Assembly (NCBI GenBank): GCA_963971405.1
Contig: OZ020491.1
Coordinates: forward strand, 32,043,019-32,107,018
DNA length: 64,000 bases
Source of the DNA: Psococerastis gibbosa
Lineage: Eukaryota > Arthropoda > Insecta > Psocodea > Psocidae
Reading direction: 5' to 3'
Shown piece after piece: positions 20,543 through 30,560 of the stretch (position 1 is its first letter; every line of letters begins with the position of its first letter). Under the pieces are notes generated by a model. The model had not been told where the DNA came from, made no database searches, and saw only the letters and a list, made by a program, of their open reading frames with translations. The position numbers and the translations under genes are program-made.

Positions 20543-21047
20543 CAGGACCCCCACAAGTGTTAATACGGCATTGGTCGGGGCCTGTCGCCAGCTGTCTGTT
20601 TAGTACGTCTAACATTAAAATAGCACAATTGGGCTTATCCCGAACGGCCATTATAGTGTACTTAACTTTCTTTATGTAATTTAACATACAATGCAGTAAT
20701 TTGCAGGATATCCTCCAAAACAGTGGTCGTGGTAATACGTATGCACATAATTAAGAGCTCTCGCCACATAATTCAATACGCTCTGCTAATTAAGTTATCA
20801 CGCCGCCTTCTAAATGGTTTTGTGCATTGTTTTGTACAAACCCGCAAACTGCCGTTGTCCCACCAATTAGCGATTGTTCTTATATTTGATTAAAATCTTA
20901 CAAATTATATATAGACTCGTTCCCGTACTTGGTAAAGGGAATCTTTCCATTTTTTTTAACACCGTGGGGTGAGAATTAAATAATTAGTAGGTAATTTCTC
21001 AATCCAGAGCCTATATATTGACAAAAATGCTCTTTGAACACCTCTTA
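20543..21047. other. no recognised gene
   Basis: AT-rich; nothing identified. Confidence 0.4.
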
Positions 21048-21180
21048 GGCGGCTATTCCACAATATTCCGTCATTTGTGCAACAATAATTGATGAGATTT
21101 TTGTTTTTATATTGAGTAAAAAAAATCTGATCAATTATTGGAGCACAAATGATGGATTATTGACAAGTGGAATAGCCGCC
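21048..21180. mobile_element. FB-E foldback MITE (133 bp), TTA duplication
   Basis: GGCGGCTATTCCAC at the left and exact inverse at the right, extending as an imperfect palindrome over nearly the whole element. TTA at 21045-21047 and 21181-21183. The GGCG...ATTCCAC terminus resembles FB-D and FB-F. Confidence 0.9.
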
Positions 21181-21183
21181 TTA

Positions 21184-21569
21184 AGAGGATATACTACGTA
21201 GAAAATTAGCACCCCAAATTTTTTGTTTTCATTGACTTTTTATTTTTTAATTAATTAACAAGGCAAGTTATTAAATATTTGGCTCATGCAAGTTGTAGAA
21301 GACTACTTCCTGCATCCTATAATGGAATATACGAAATTATTGGTACCTTAGTTCTTTCATAAAATTCAGAGGGGACTAAAATTTCGCGTAATCTGGGATT
21401 TTTGGAAAAACTACAAAACCGAAAAGTAAAAATTCCCGATTATATGATGCACGAAGTAGTCTTGTACAACTAAAATTAGCCAAATTTTTAATAACTTGCT
21501 GAGTTAATTAAATAAAAAATGGAAATTATTTAATTCTGGGGTGCCAACATTCTACTTAGCATATCCTCT
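21184..21569. mobile_element. palindromic MITE N (386 bp)
   Basis: AGAGGATATACTACGTAGAA at the left, inverse of AGAGGATATGCTAAGTAGAA at the right. Inner arms also match ('gcaccccaaatt' with 'aattctggggtgc'; 'caagttattaaatatttggc' inverted later). Flanks share TA. It abuts FB-E exactly, sharing its TTA. Confidence 0.8.
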
Positions 21570-22378
21570 TAATATGCATTATATAAACTGATAAATACAC
21601 AACAGATTTTGTCTAATGAACTTCCGTTCGTACATGGTGTTCATGCCATTAATTTGTTTTTTATGTAGCCTATATTAATTTTCTGTTAAATTATGCAATC
21701 AAGTAATCGACAAGAAAGTGTAAAGTAAAATCGCCAAATTAAAATCAGGTAGCCTAGTTCTGTCACTGTGCTAGTGCCCTCAGTGACAGTGTAGAAAGCT
21801 TTCTCTAAGTGATGGTCTCTATGCAATAGGGAAGTTAGTAGCATTTCTCGCCGCTCTCAGTTCAATTGGGAGTTTTCTAAGGTAGGCGAAACCTTGTAGT
21901 ATAGGATCCAGTCGCTCACACTTGACTGTGCGTGATGCTGGCCTTACAAGAGAGGTGTGGGAGTCCCCATTTTGTTTAAATTTCCCCCAAACAACACATT
22001 CAGCAGCGCATTTACTCCAATGACAAATTCAGTGTTCGAATAGTCCATGTGTGCCGAGCCTAAATGTTGGCAAATTTTGGCCAAATAACAGATCGCCAAT
22101 TTTTTGCTCCATTCTTCATTGTTTGACGTGGTCGCGGATTCTAATATGAAGTGCCATTGTAATTCCATTGGCGAGAGTCCACGCAACATTCCAATTTGAT
22201 TGCATAACTGAGAATTTATGCTCCTATATAATTATCGCAAATACTGGCCAAGGCGTCACGAGGTTTGTTTTATGATTGGCAGAACTGTAACTTGTATAAC
22301 TGGTATTAAAATAATATGCTCCTCGTGTATCAGTTTGTACTATTAGACATACATATGTACATAGATAGTAAGATAGAT
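21570..22378. other. no recognised gene
   Basis: No known family. An 81-codon reverse frame (21944-22189) has no recognisable domain. Confidence 0.4.
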
Positions 22379-23115
22379 ATCAATCAATCAATCAATCAAT
22401 CAGTCTTTGTCCATGACCCACCAAGGTGGGATAGACGGCGTCCAAAACAAAAGAAATCTAGAACAGAAACAAAAACGAACAAAAAATTTCATGCGGAAGC
22501 ATACGTTAGATGGAGGGAGGGGGGGGGGGGTTACGTTTGAGCATCCCAGCTTATTTCCCTGAACTCGTCCAAGCTGTACAGTGGACATTCTTTAATTTTC
22601 CTTGTCACCACGGCCTTGTATCCTGAAAAATCCTTATTAGTAAGGCTGATGGGTAGGGCGTTGTAGTATCTCATTGCCGAGTTTGGGAATGATGCGATGG
22701 ACCTACTCAGCCTGCATCCGGGCAGATCCAAACGGTGAGCATTTCTTGTGTTATGCAGATGGACAGTATTTCTTTCAGGGAACAGTTCTATGTTGGCTTT
22801 AATGTGCAGTAAGCATGAAAGAAAATACTGGCTGTAAACCGTTGGAATGCCCATAGATGCAAACAGAGGTCGGCAGTGGTCTCTCCACCCGCTGGAAGCC
22901 ACAATCCTGACAGCCTTTTTCTGTAACAAAAGAACATCGGCCACACCTGCAGAGTGACCCCATAAGAGTATGCCGTAGTTGATGTGGCTGTGGAAAAGAG
23001 CATAGTATGTCATTAGCAAATATTGTTTGGTGACCAAGTTCTTTAATTTTCTTAACAGGAATATTACTTTAGAGAGTTTTTTACAAAGCTGCTCAGAGTG
23101 GGCAGTCCAATTCAA
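22379..23115 (-). mobile_element. LINE, 5'-truncated, (GATT)n tail
   Basis: Reverse-strand insertion: ORF end 23115-22531, a 3' untranslated stretch, then the tail (TGAT)n at 22379-22403. GATA-type simple repeat lies on both sides ('catagatagtaagatagata' at left, 'atagatagatagata' at right), so it landed in a GATA microsatellite. Confidence 0.85.
22531..23115 (-). pseudogene. C-terminal part of non-LTR retrotransposon reverse transcriptase protein
   Basis: 194-codon open frame. 'YYALFHSHINYGILLWG' (about 37-53), 'LLLQKKAVRIV' (63-73), 'CRPLFASMGIPTVYSQYFL' (81-99) and 'HNTRNAHRLDLPGCRLSRS' (122-140) are the classic post-RT C-terminal landmarks of Jockey/CR1-type elements. The endonuclease and the RT active site lie upstream and are missing. 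No internal stop, so it is fairly young. Confidence 0.88.
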
Positions 23116-23178
23116 TAAATAGATAGATAGATAATATAGATAGATATATAGATAGATAGATAGATAGATAAATGTAGA
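23116..23178. repeat. GATA microsatellite
   Basis: 'agatagatagata' runs interrupted by 'atat'. Target of the adjacent LINE. Confidence 0.85.
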
Positions 23179-23535
23179 TCTTCGCTTTCGTATATACGAT
23201 AGCTCTCTTCAATCAATCAACAATCAATCAACAAGGCAAGGCAACATAATACGGCTATTGAACATACTCGCATATCCGTGTAATCTATTCGTATAGTATA
23301 TATTAATAGATAGATGCACAATGTTTTCAAATTATATAATATATATATATATATATATACATACATATTTATTATTAGATTATTTGATGTATATATATTA
23401 TTAGTCGGACTGCAGGTTGTTATGGTTATGGTCTACTCGTATTTAAACCTGTAGAAGACTGTACACAGAATAATAGTAATATACTGTATGTAGGCCTTAC
23501 CATGTTGATTCCATGACAGCAGAACATGTTTCAAA

Positions 23536-23919
23536 GGCGCCCATTCCACCGACCGGCTAGGGCTATTTACAACAACAGTGACGTGGTAGCAGACATTCAA
23601 GACTTAGGCGGGGTTTCCACCGACCTCGCATTGCAGAATTGACGGAAATGTTTATTTTCCTCTATGGCATAGTTAAAATTGATCAATGATCATACAGTAA
23701 AATCACAAACAAACAAACTAAAATTAAAAAATGGCGTCATGGGATATGTTAAGTACAAACATTTTAATAGATTTCTATGAAAAGAAAAATTCTAATTTCC
23801 GTCAATGTCATTTGCATTCTGAAATGCGAAGTCGGTGGAAACGCCACCTAAGTCTTGAATGTCTGCTACCACGTCACCGTTTTTGTAAATAGCCCTAGCC
23901 GGTCGGTGGAATGGGCGCC
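23536..23919. mobile_element. FB-D foldback MITE, copy 4 (384 bp)
   Basis: GGCGCCCATTCCACCGACC with exact inverse at the right. Flanked by AAA on both sides; the empty site 'gtttcaaactgcgg' is preserved at about 18773. AAA instead of TAA suggests some target laxity. Internally near-palindromic. Confidence 0.92.
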
Positions 23920-24115
23920 AAACTGCGGCAAACTTGGTAGTGTGCACAGCGTTGGCAGGGGACCATGGTGGGACATGATAACGCGCTGAGTCTATACCAG
24001 TCAGACTACGTGCGTGACGAGTGCCCTGGTCACCTCCGATTTAATCGTGTGACTTTACTATGTTCCTCAAGTGGTTTGGAATCCACTATAATCAGGAGGT
24101 CCACCCTGTCAGTCA

Positions 24116-24362
24116 GAATGGCGTAGAGGTAACGACTTGGACTATCATCCAGAAGGTGACTGGTTCGAGTCCCACCCGAATGCCAAAATTTTCTAGTGGT
24201 ACAATTATTTATCTTCTGACTACCATGCTTCGGAGGGCATGTAAAACCGGCGGTCCCGGCAGTCTTCCCTGACTGTCGATAGGTTAAACAGGAGGCTGTT
24301 GATGCAACCTGAAAACTCCTGTACCACGGGTAGTACCACCCCGACACGAATTTACTTTTTTT
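24116..24362 (+). mobile_element. tRNA-derived SINE S2 (247 bp), 13-bp duplication
   Basis: Perfect target duplication ACCCTGTCAGTCA at 24103-24115 and 24363-24375. The tRNA-like head has 'tggcgtagaggtaacg' (A box) and 'ggttcgagtcccacc' (B box), giving an internal RNA polymerase III promoter. The body shares 'accatgcttcggagggcatg' and 'ggcggtcccgg' with S1. It ends in a T-rich 'tttacttttttt' rather than poly(A). Confidence 0.9.
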
Positions 24363-24492
24363 ACCCTGTCAGTCAACTCCCCTTCCCCCTGAGGTGAAGG
24401 AGTCTGCCCTTAGAGTGCCTGCAGTTAACAAACAAACTAACACCCCCCCCCCTGCTAAAAATAGGCATTGGAAACAACAACAACAACAACGT

Positions 24493-25009
24493 TTATAGGT
24501 TATATATAAAATATAATACACAAGTCGAATGTTGGTCGCCGTCTCAATAGGAAGATGAATCTCCCTAAAAGAACAGTTTTGCACTGCGGGCTAGGCCCAT
24601 TGTTTACTATACTCGTACTATAATATGGTCAATACGTTGCTTCGTGTCCCAATTGGCGTCTTGTCTTACTTTTGAATTGCATCTAAACCGTTATTACTAG
24701 AATTAGGATGGGTCGTTGGTGAAGAAATATTTTCCAAGCTGCAGTGAACCCATAAGTACAGGTTACATGGATAAGTACCAGAGAATGACAGAGAGAGTGT
24801 TGAGAAATTTGCAGGATGGTTAATTATCGTGGCCATTATATGGGTTTGTAGGCACGTCGCTGTGCCTGATATACGTGTCTGTAAGAGATTGCGACTTTAT
24901 ATAAATGTACCTGATAAAAGGCAAGATTGAGCCAGAGCCTTTGACATGGCTTGTGGAACTTCATGCTGGAATCGGAATTGCAGTTGCTAGTTATTATTTT
25001 TAGGGATTT
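24493..25009. other. no recognised gene
   Basis: Nothing identified apart from 'gatgaatctccctaaaag' (24552), a word shared with repeat V. Confidence 0.4.
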
Positions 25010-25250
25010 CTTATGGATCCAGGTCTACTTATAGCCCATTTTTTTTTTTTTTTAAATTGGGGTACAGGTGTTACCTGTGTGCACTTAAGCCTATTGGGCC
25101 TATTGTGCCCAACTTACTTATAGCCCATAGGTCCCTTGTTCAATGCAATTGATTTCGGACATTATTTGTATTGTTTCTGTATGAATTTTGGGTCATTGGC
25201 AGAATGGTACGCGTTTTCGATGTCAGCCTACACCGGCTACACGTGATAAT
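25010..25250 (-). repeat. dispersed repeat L, interrupted
   Basis: Matches in inverse the copies at 29820 and 43045: 'gtcccttgttcaatgcaa', 'tcggacattatttgtattgt', 'gtcagcctacaccggctac'. A 75-bp insert with T-run splits it at 25040. Confidence 0.7.
25040..25114 (-). mobile_element. 75-bp retrocopy with poly(A) tail and 14-bp duplication
   Basis: Flanked by TACTTATAGCCCAT at 25026-25039 and 25115-25128. On the reverse strand the insert reads from 'aagttgggcacaatagg' to 'caccccaattt'-like sequence and ends in about 14 A's. It contains the short hairpin ACAGGTAACACCTGT. It looks like a LINE-mobilised copy of a short RNA or of a transcript's last ~60 bases; the source is not recognised. Confidence 0.8.
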
Positions 25251-25584
25251 TGACAAGCTCAGACAAGCTTACTATTGACACAATAAAAGAGGTGAAAGCA
25301 TGACTTAACCAACTACAGATACGAGTCGACTTGCAGTAACTTATTGGCTAAAGTGGACAATCTGACCACTATGCTGTTGTTTAAATAAATAAATGACTGG
25401 AGAGGTATTGTATTATTTAAAAATGACCTTTGTTTACAAATTTTTTGTTTATCTACCTTAAGAAGCTTACAATGATATCCCATCCATGATAAACACTATT
25501 ATTGAGACGGAATTACAATACTTACTTACTTTACTTTAACGGCGCCTTCTCACTGCCACGGGGCCGCCGGCACGGCATCTTCCA

Positions 25585-25755
25585 GCAGCCTGATCGAGGC
25601 GATTATAATACCGGGGTTAAATAAATACCCTAGGATTATAACTGTAAACGAACAAATTTTGAATAGCACTTTCCATTATAAAATTATCTTGTTTACATTT
25701 TTAATACCAGGGGATTAAATAAATACCGGTATTATAATCGCCTCGATCAGGCTGC
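25585..25755. mobile_element. palindromic MITE G, copy 1 (171 bp)
   Basis: GCAGCCTGATCGAGGCGATT at the left and exact inverse at the right; inverted match extends to 'ggttaaataaatacc'. Interior 'ttgaatagcactttccatta'. A near-identical copy is at 45816-45986. Non-coding. Confidence 0.9.
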
Positions 25756-26029
25756 AGGTGTTCCAGTCTTGAGTATCGTCCGGTGAGAGACCGAGGGTCC
25801 TGGGGTCTTCCATCACTTTTGTTTCCAGTGACATCCTCGGTCGTCCTATAGGTCTTGTGCCCTCCACCGTGTAGTAACTCACACGTTGCAGCAGGTGTCC
25901 ATTTTCTCTTCTTTTCGTGTCGCTCCTTCAAGCCAGTATTCGTTCCCTGACATAGCCAGTAATAGGGGCTGCTTGCATACATTGAGTATTGACAAAAATA
26001 TGGATTAACCATTTTTGTTGCGAACTCAC

Positions 26030-26170
26030 TGAATGTTCTTCGAATGGTAGCTTGTTCGTACTTGTGCGAGTCTCTGCACATCATGAGATCGGTGACCAGC
26101 CGTACCTCGACACAGGTATTATCTACAGAGGCGACTGAAGAGGTTATTCGGATACATTCATTGAATTGTT
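26030..26170 (-). repeat. dispersed repeat U
   Basis: One of six copies (also 28840-28980 +, 30440-30560 +, 33470-33640 -, 62960-63125 +, 63640-63800 -). Shared words: 'cttgtgcgagtct', 'gcacgccatg', 'gacgtgtcgta', 'cagaggcgactgaa', 'tcggatacattcatt'. About 150-170 bp. No tRNA boxes seen. Class unknown. Confidence 0.7.
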
Positions 26171-26471
26171 TGAATGCGAATAATAATTTATTAGAATAAA
26201 ATAAAAGCAAAGTTCTTTTTGTACTTTTGTCAGAGTCAATTGTTCCTTAATCGACCAGTAAATACAGTAATAGAATAATTAATTGAATTGGATTGAAAAT
26301 ATTGTTAAATCACTATTTGGTTTGTCTGCTGGTGCGAGCATCATTCAGTGCAGTATACACTAGTGATGTTGAACTCTGCTCCGTAAGTGTCATTCAGTGC
26401 TCGTGAATGAATGAAATGATCAATCAACTATGATACCATACAATCGGCATTTCATGATTCATAGAGGCTAA

Positions 26472-26560
26472 CGAGCTTCGGTAGCTCAGTTGGTAGAGTT
26501 TTGGTGTACATATGTATGAACCTGAAAGTCAGAGGTTCGAATTTCACCCCATTGAGCATT
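26472..26560 (+). repeat. tRNA-derived SINE S3, copy 1
   Basis: 'gcttcggtagctcagttggt', 'agag' (A box) and 'gaggttcgaatttc' (B box). The first 30 bases look strongly tRNA-like, but the acceptor does not pair well, so a SINE head or pseudogene rather than a tRNA gene. Confidence 0.7.
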
Positions 26561-26619
26561 TTTATTGTGACATATACTATATAATCCGAATATTTTGATT
26601 CATACAGTCCATCATGACA

Positions 26620-26705
26620 CTAGCGAGCTTCGGTAACTCAGTTGCAAAAGCTCTGGGATTTATCGTAATCCATAAAGTCGGCGGTTCAAATTTCACCTCA
26701 TTAAT
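26620..26705 (+). repeat. tRNA-derived SINE S3, copy 2
   Basis: 'gcttcggtaactcagttg' and 'ggcggttcaaatttcacc'. Diverged duplicate of the unit 150 bp upstream. Confidence 0.65.
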
Positions 26706-27010
26706 TTGTTTTTCTATTTATACGTTTGTAAAAGGAAAGCTTTGTGCGATGATGGCCATAATATTCGATTCCGAAACTTCAAAGGATTTACACGTTTCGA
26801 GGTCCCAGGAACCAAAATAAGTGGTCTTTACGAAATGTCTGTCTCTCGCTCTGTCTGTCTGTCGGTCTGTCTGTCGGTAGGTCTGGCTCTTCGTGCTCGG
26901 TGGATTTTGATGAACTTTTGTATGGTTTACAAAAATTATATCTTGGGGGATTTTTTTTTTATAATTTGGGTATTCTACCCTCCCTGGTTTAACTTTCAGC
27001 GGCAACTCAG
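26706..27010 (+). repeat. REP-A 5' fragment
   Basis: 'ggaaagctttgtg', 'gattccgaaacttcaaagg', 'gaggtcccaggaacc', a (GTCT)n tract, 'gtggattttgatgaac' and 'acaaaaattatatc'. The second half is absent. Confidence 0.75.
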
Positions 27011-27224
27011 TTTCTGCATCCATTCACCTCAGGACCATGGCATTAGGGACACAATCTCTACAATACAATACAATACAATCTCTCCAGCAAGTTATGCACA
27101 GCATTCGTCTGCCCAAATTTCAAATTCACTGTTTATGTTCTCCATAACCTTCACGTGCCAAAGTTGCAGTTAGGGCTCCCTAACCGAACCTATTGCAACC
27201 TTAGAGTAGAAAAAAAACTTTTTC

Positions 27225-27375
27225 TCTTCTTCTTCTGGCCGTACAGCCCTTGATGAGCTTTGGCCTGCTCGAAAACACTCTTGCAGTCATCTCGGTTCCA
27301 TACAACACTCCACCATCTACGGAATCTCAACTTGCGAAGGTCAGTTTCCAGCGTTTTCCAGTCGTCTTCCTGTCA
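27225..27375 (-). pseudogene. LINE C-terminal end with (GAA)n tail
   Basis: Reverse strand reads 'DLRKLRFRRWWSVVWNRDDC', 'KSVFEQAKAHQGLYG' then (GAA)n. The W-x-R-D...A-K-A-H-x-G-L ending is typical of a common non-LTR group; 41145-41450 is a relative. Confidence 0.65.
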
Positions 27376-27965
27376 TGATTGCTTCGAAGAAGAAAAACAA
27401 ATAGGCTACTGGATATGATGATTGTTTTTTGTTTTAACAAGATCTGTATTACTTATACATACAGTAACTACTAAACTACTAGGTATTATTCGATGTTGAA
27501 CAGGTTCAGTATGTTGCATTGTTGCAGCAAAACTGTGTACAGTTCCCGCGACAAGTTGCCGTACTTCCACTTTTTGTTGACACCGGATGTTACAAGGAAA
27601 AAGCCATTAAATTAGCATTAGTAATTGTGTTGCAGCTGTTACTTCCACTGAATGCAAATTTGAAAAACGTGTACCTACTTCAACTATTTAATGCTGCCAT
27701 TATTTGTGAGTAGAGTACTGCATTACTCACACGATACTTAAATATTTGAATTAAGGCACATTATAAGTTGACCCATTAAATACTAAAGGGGGCTTTCAGG
27801 TGCAAGGTCTTCCGCAGTTTCACGATGAACCAGTAGAGTCTGGGATGATAGGCTGTAAAAGCCTTTGTAATTATTGTATATTTCTCAGTTTTGCTTAAAA
27901 GATAGGAACGAGTCTTTCTTTCTTTCTCTTCGTGTCTGAGGTAGAGATTCCAATTTTCTGGGTCC
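27376..27965. other. no recognised gene
   Basis: Nothing identified; the 64- and 63-codon frames here have no recognisable features. Confidence 0.4.
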
Positions 27966-28312
27966 ACTATGAGGTTCTGTAGGGACAGTTTTGGTCACTA
28001 GGTTCGCTGATGACAAACCGATATCCATATTATTCAAAATGGCCGCCGTTTGCATGTGAAAGCTAAGCTCTTAGCATCTAATTAATTCTTTTAATATTTT
28101 TTATAATATTTTTACTATGCCTGGACCTTATTTCGCTGCATATAATTAAATATATATATTCTCCATGATTTATAGAAAAATATCACTTTAAAATAATACG
28201 TTATTAAAAATCATTTTAAAATAGTATTGAGGCTTATGGAAAAATCAACGCTTTGATATCATTGCAACTGGTGCTTCCATCTACAAAATGACGTCACAAA
28301 TGAACCCCATTC
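27966..28312 (+). repeat. dispersed repeat T, copy 1
   Basis: About 345 bp matching 61159-61487 in inverse orientation: 'ttctgtagggac', 'ggtcactaggttcgctga', 'aagctaagctcttagcatct', 'tcaacgctttgatatcattg', 'tctacaaaatgacgtcaca'. Ends are weakly inverted ('atgaggttc' and 'gaaccccatt'), so possibly a MITE. Confidence 0.75.
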
Positions 28313-28839
28313 ACTACCGAGAAGAAACCAAAGACTTTCACGACCTTTAGGTGTGCACCGACTATGGTGTCAGGTTGGCAGATAAACGTGTCAGTCATTT
28401 GGGTTCAGTGTAGATCTATAATAATTACAATTGTTGAATAGTTCATTACGTTTTGTATTAAGGCACTACTACATACCCGGGTATAGTCACCCGCCATGTT
28501 GTATCCCATATTTCCTATATGGTAAGTATTGTATGAAAAGTTAAAGATTGAAAAATATTGAAAAAAACTAATACACGTTTTAGTAATTTTTTATTAAACA
28601 CTTCCCTAATTGGTAGCACGTTTTTTAAATAATAATAAATAAACAACGATAAATTTCTAAAAATAAATAGGTAAACACCCAATGCTTGGCTTATATACCA
28701 GACATACATATATACCAGAGATACAATATGGCGGATGACAATACCTGTCTAATATAGAGCCCTATTTTGTATGCAACACGGGCATTTACCTAGCGTAAAT
28801 AAATATTGACTTTTTTTTTATATAAAAAAAGTTAATTGC
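28313..28839. other. no recognised gene
   Basis: AT-rich; nothing identified. Confidence 0.4.
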
Positions 28840-28980
28840 ATACAAACAATTTAATGAATGTATCCGATTGACCTCTTCAGTCGCCTCTGTAGTACCCGTG
28901 TTGAGTTACGACACGTCTCCGATCGCATGGCGTGTAAAGACTCGCACAAGTGCAAGCACATTACCACCTGGCCATCGAAG
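28840..28980 (+). repeat. dispersed repeat U
   Basis: Forward copy with 'gtatccgattgacctcttca', 'gttgagttacgacacgtctc', 'agactcgcacaagtgcaagc'. Confidence 0.7.
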
Positions 28981-29009
28981 TCGATTTTAAAAATGAATAT
29001 TTACTTTTT

Positions 29010-29332
29010 GTTCTATTACTAGGCCAACCTAGCGGACTTAGGGCTAGGGTTAGGGCTCGACTCAAGGAGCATCTAATTTCACATATAAGGCCTACATAGG
29101 CTAGGATTTATTCGAACCGCCCCGTGCTTGTGTGTGTGAGTGAGTGAGTGTTTTAGTCTTAGGGAATTTTTGAATTTTTGTAACCTTGTACCGCAAATTT
29201 ATACGGTTTTTGTTGCTGACCCGTAGTTGAGTGTAAGAGAGGGCCTTATGGCCTCAGCTCAGTGGTCTCAGCTATAATAAAATCATTATTTATTTGTTTA
29301 TTATTTATCTATAAAGCCCTCTCTCACGCTCA
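29010..29332. repeat. S1 SINE tail pieces in inverted arrangement
   Basis: 29010-29060 is a reverse S1 tail ('ctattactaggccaaccta'). 'gttgagtgtaagagagggcc' at 29232 and its inverse 'ccctctctcacgctcaac' near 29314 form arms about 60 bp apart. The short 'gggctagggttagggctc' is local duplication, not telomere. Confidence 0.6.
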
Positions 29333-29429
29333 ACAAGAAAAACCTTGGTGAAGTAAAGTTAAGTTATGTTAATTTAACACCTTGTTCCAATGTCAATGAC
29401 AAGCATGTCTGAGCATGCCCATGGGCACT

Positions 29430-29790
29430 TGTAGTCGGTGTGGGTTGACATCTAGGAGTCAACCAGTTTGTCGATGACTAGAAATTCATTCGGAAACAAT
29501 ACCAATAATAAAGAATCAGTGGAATCCGGGCTGATGGGCCGTGGTCGAAATGAAAGTTGCTGCTGAGCCCCCAAGATACAATCTTAGAAGTCTACGCAGT
29601 TCCACTGAAGATGTCGACCGCAGATGTTGACGAAACGTTTGGAAGTTCGCTTTCATTTCGACCACGGCCCATCAGCCCTGATTCTACTGATTCTTCATTT
29701 GACTCCGGCCGTGAAAGCCTTTGCTGTTACAATACCAATAATATCTGAAACCTGATGGGACAGTAAGTTAAATGAGCCACTGCAAGTAGG
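29430..29790. repeat. dispersed repeat L, split by PLE-2
   Basis: 'ggtgtgggttgacatctag' and 'ttcattcggaaacaatacc' lie before the PLE-2 copy, and 'tctgaaacctgatgggac' after it. Matches 43045-43205. Confidence 0.65.
29511..29728 (+). mobile_element. PLE-2 short copy (218 bp), 15-bp duplication, inverted arms
   Basis: Perfect direct repeat ACAATACCAATAATA at 29496-29510 and 29729-29743. The left arm 'ggctgatgggccgtggtcg' continues to a 28-bp exact inverse of the right arm. Between them: 'tagaagtctacgcagttcc', 'ctgaagatg', 'tcgaccgcagatgttgacg', 'aaacgtttgg'. The 3' end 'gaaagcctttgctgtt' matches the PLE-2 copies at 31866 and 48196. Confidence 0.9.
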
Positions 29791-29819
29791 CCTACGTATC
29801 CATCTATCGTATTTTTTAC

Positions 29820-30065
29820 TTGGTGAAGTCATGCTTTCACCCGTTTAATTGCGTCAATGGTAAGCTTGTCGCAGCTTGCCCATTATCGCTTGTAGCCGGT
29901 GTAGGCTGACATCGAGAACATATACCAGTTTGCCAGTGGCCAAATCTTCGTATGGAAACAATACAAATGTTGTCCGAAATCCATGGGGTCGTTGACATTG
30001 GATAAGGGACCTATGGACCCACTATCAGTAGGCCTGGGTCCATAACAAGCCCTTAAAAAATAATA
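29820..30065 (+). repeat. dispersed repeat L
   Basis: 'gtagccggtgtaggctgaca', 'ataccagtttgcc', 'gaaatccatggggtcgttg', 'ataagggacctatggaccc'. Other copies at 25010 (-), 43045 (+), 54718 (-). Confidence 0.7.
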
Positions 30066-30439
30066 ACTAACTAACAAGACCTACGTCCATTAAAAACACC
30101 ATGCCAAAAAATAACTATATACTGTCCCTGTCTATGGACAAATTACAAAGCCTGTTTACTACCTACAACGGGGGGGGGGGGCTGTCTTTGTAAACGGTTG
30201 TATAGAATAGCGTGTCAACAAATAGTTAGGGAGTATCTATTCGTTGTACATGATTTGTGTTAAACCCAACAGCTAAGGACACGTTTGCATGCCAATAAAG
30301 CATTTCTCACATCCACACTTTGTAATGCATGACGACTTGACGTTTAATCTTCTAACCTCCAGCTGTTGCATAAACACATACGGCTGTTAGTTGTCTCTCT
30401 TTCATTTATCTCATAAAACTTTTTTTCAATAATAAAAGA

Positions 30440-30560
30440 TTAATCGCAAACAAACCATTTACTGAATGCATCCGATTGACCTTTTCAGTCGCCTCTGTGG
30501 GTTAGTACCCGCGTTGAGTTACGACACGTCTCCGAACGCTACCACCTTGACAGCGAAGCG
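30440..30560 (+). repeat. dispersed repeat U
   Basis: 'gcatccgattgaccttttca', 'gcctctgtgggttagtaccc', 'gagttacgacacgtctccga'. Truncated on the right. Confidence 0.7.

Larger units (their letters stand above)
23490..24492 (+). repeat. REP-C copy carrying two nested insertions
   Basis: REP-C pieces at 23490-23535, 23920-24115 and 24363-24492 join up to match the intact copy at 18735-19092, ending in an (AAC)n tail. FB-D occupies 23536-23919 and SINE S2 24116-24362. Confidence 0.88.

Noticed and set aside
25701-26210. 169-codon reverse frame.
   Set aside because: It spans MITE G and repeat U in sequence; no recognised domain, and the other copies of these repeats are non-coding.
26472-26560. 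A genuine tRNA gene.
   Set aside because: Pol III boxes are good but the acceptor ends do not pair and a diverged duplicate follows; better explained as a SINE head.
29036-29062. Telomere-like 'cttagggctagggttaggg'.
   Set aside because: It is a local duplication inside the S1 SINE word 'gttagggct'; no tandem TTAGGG array follows.
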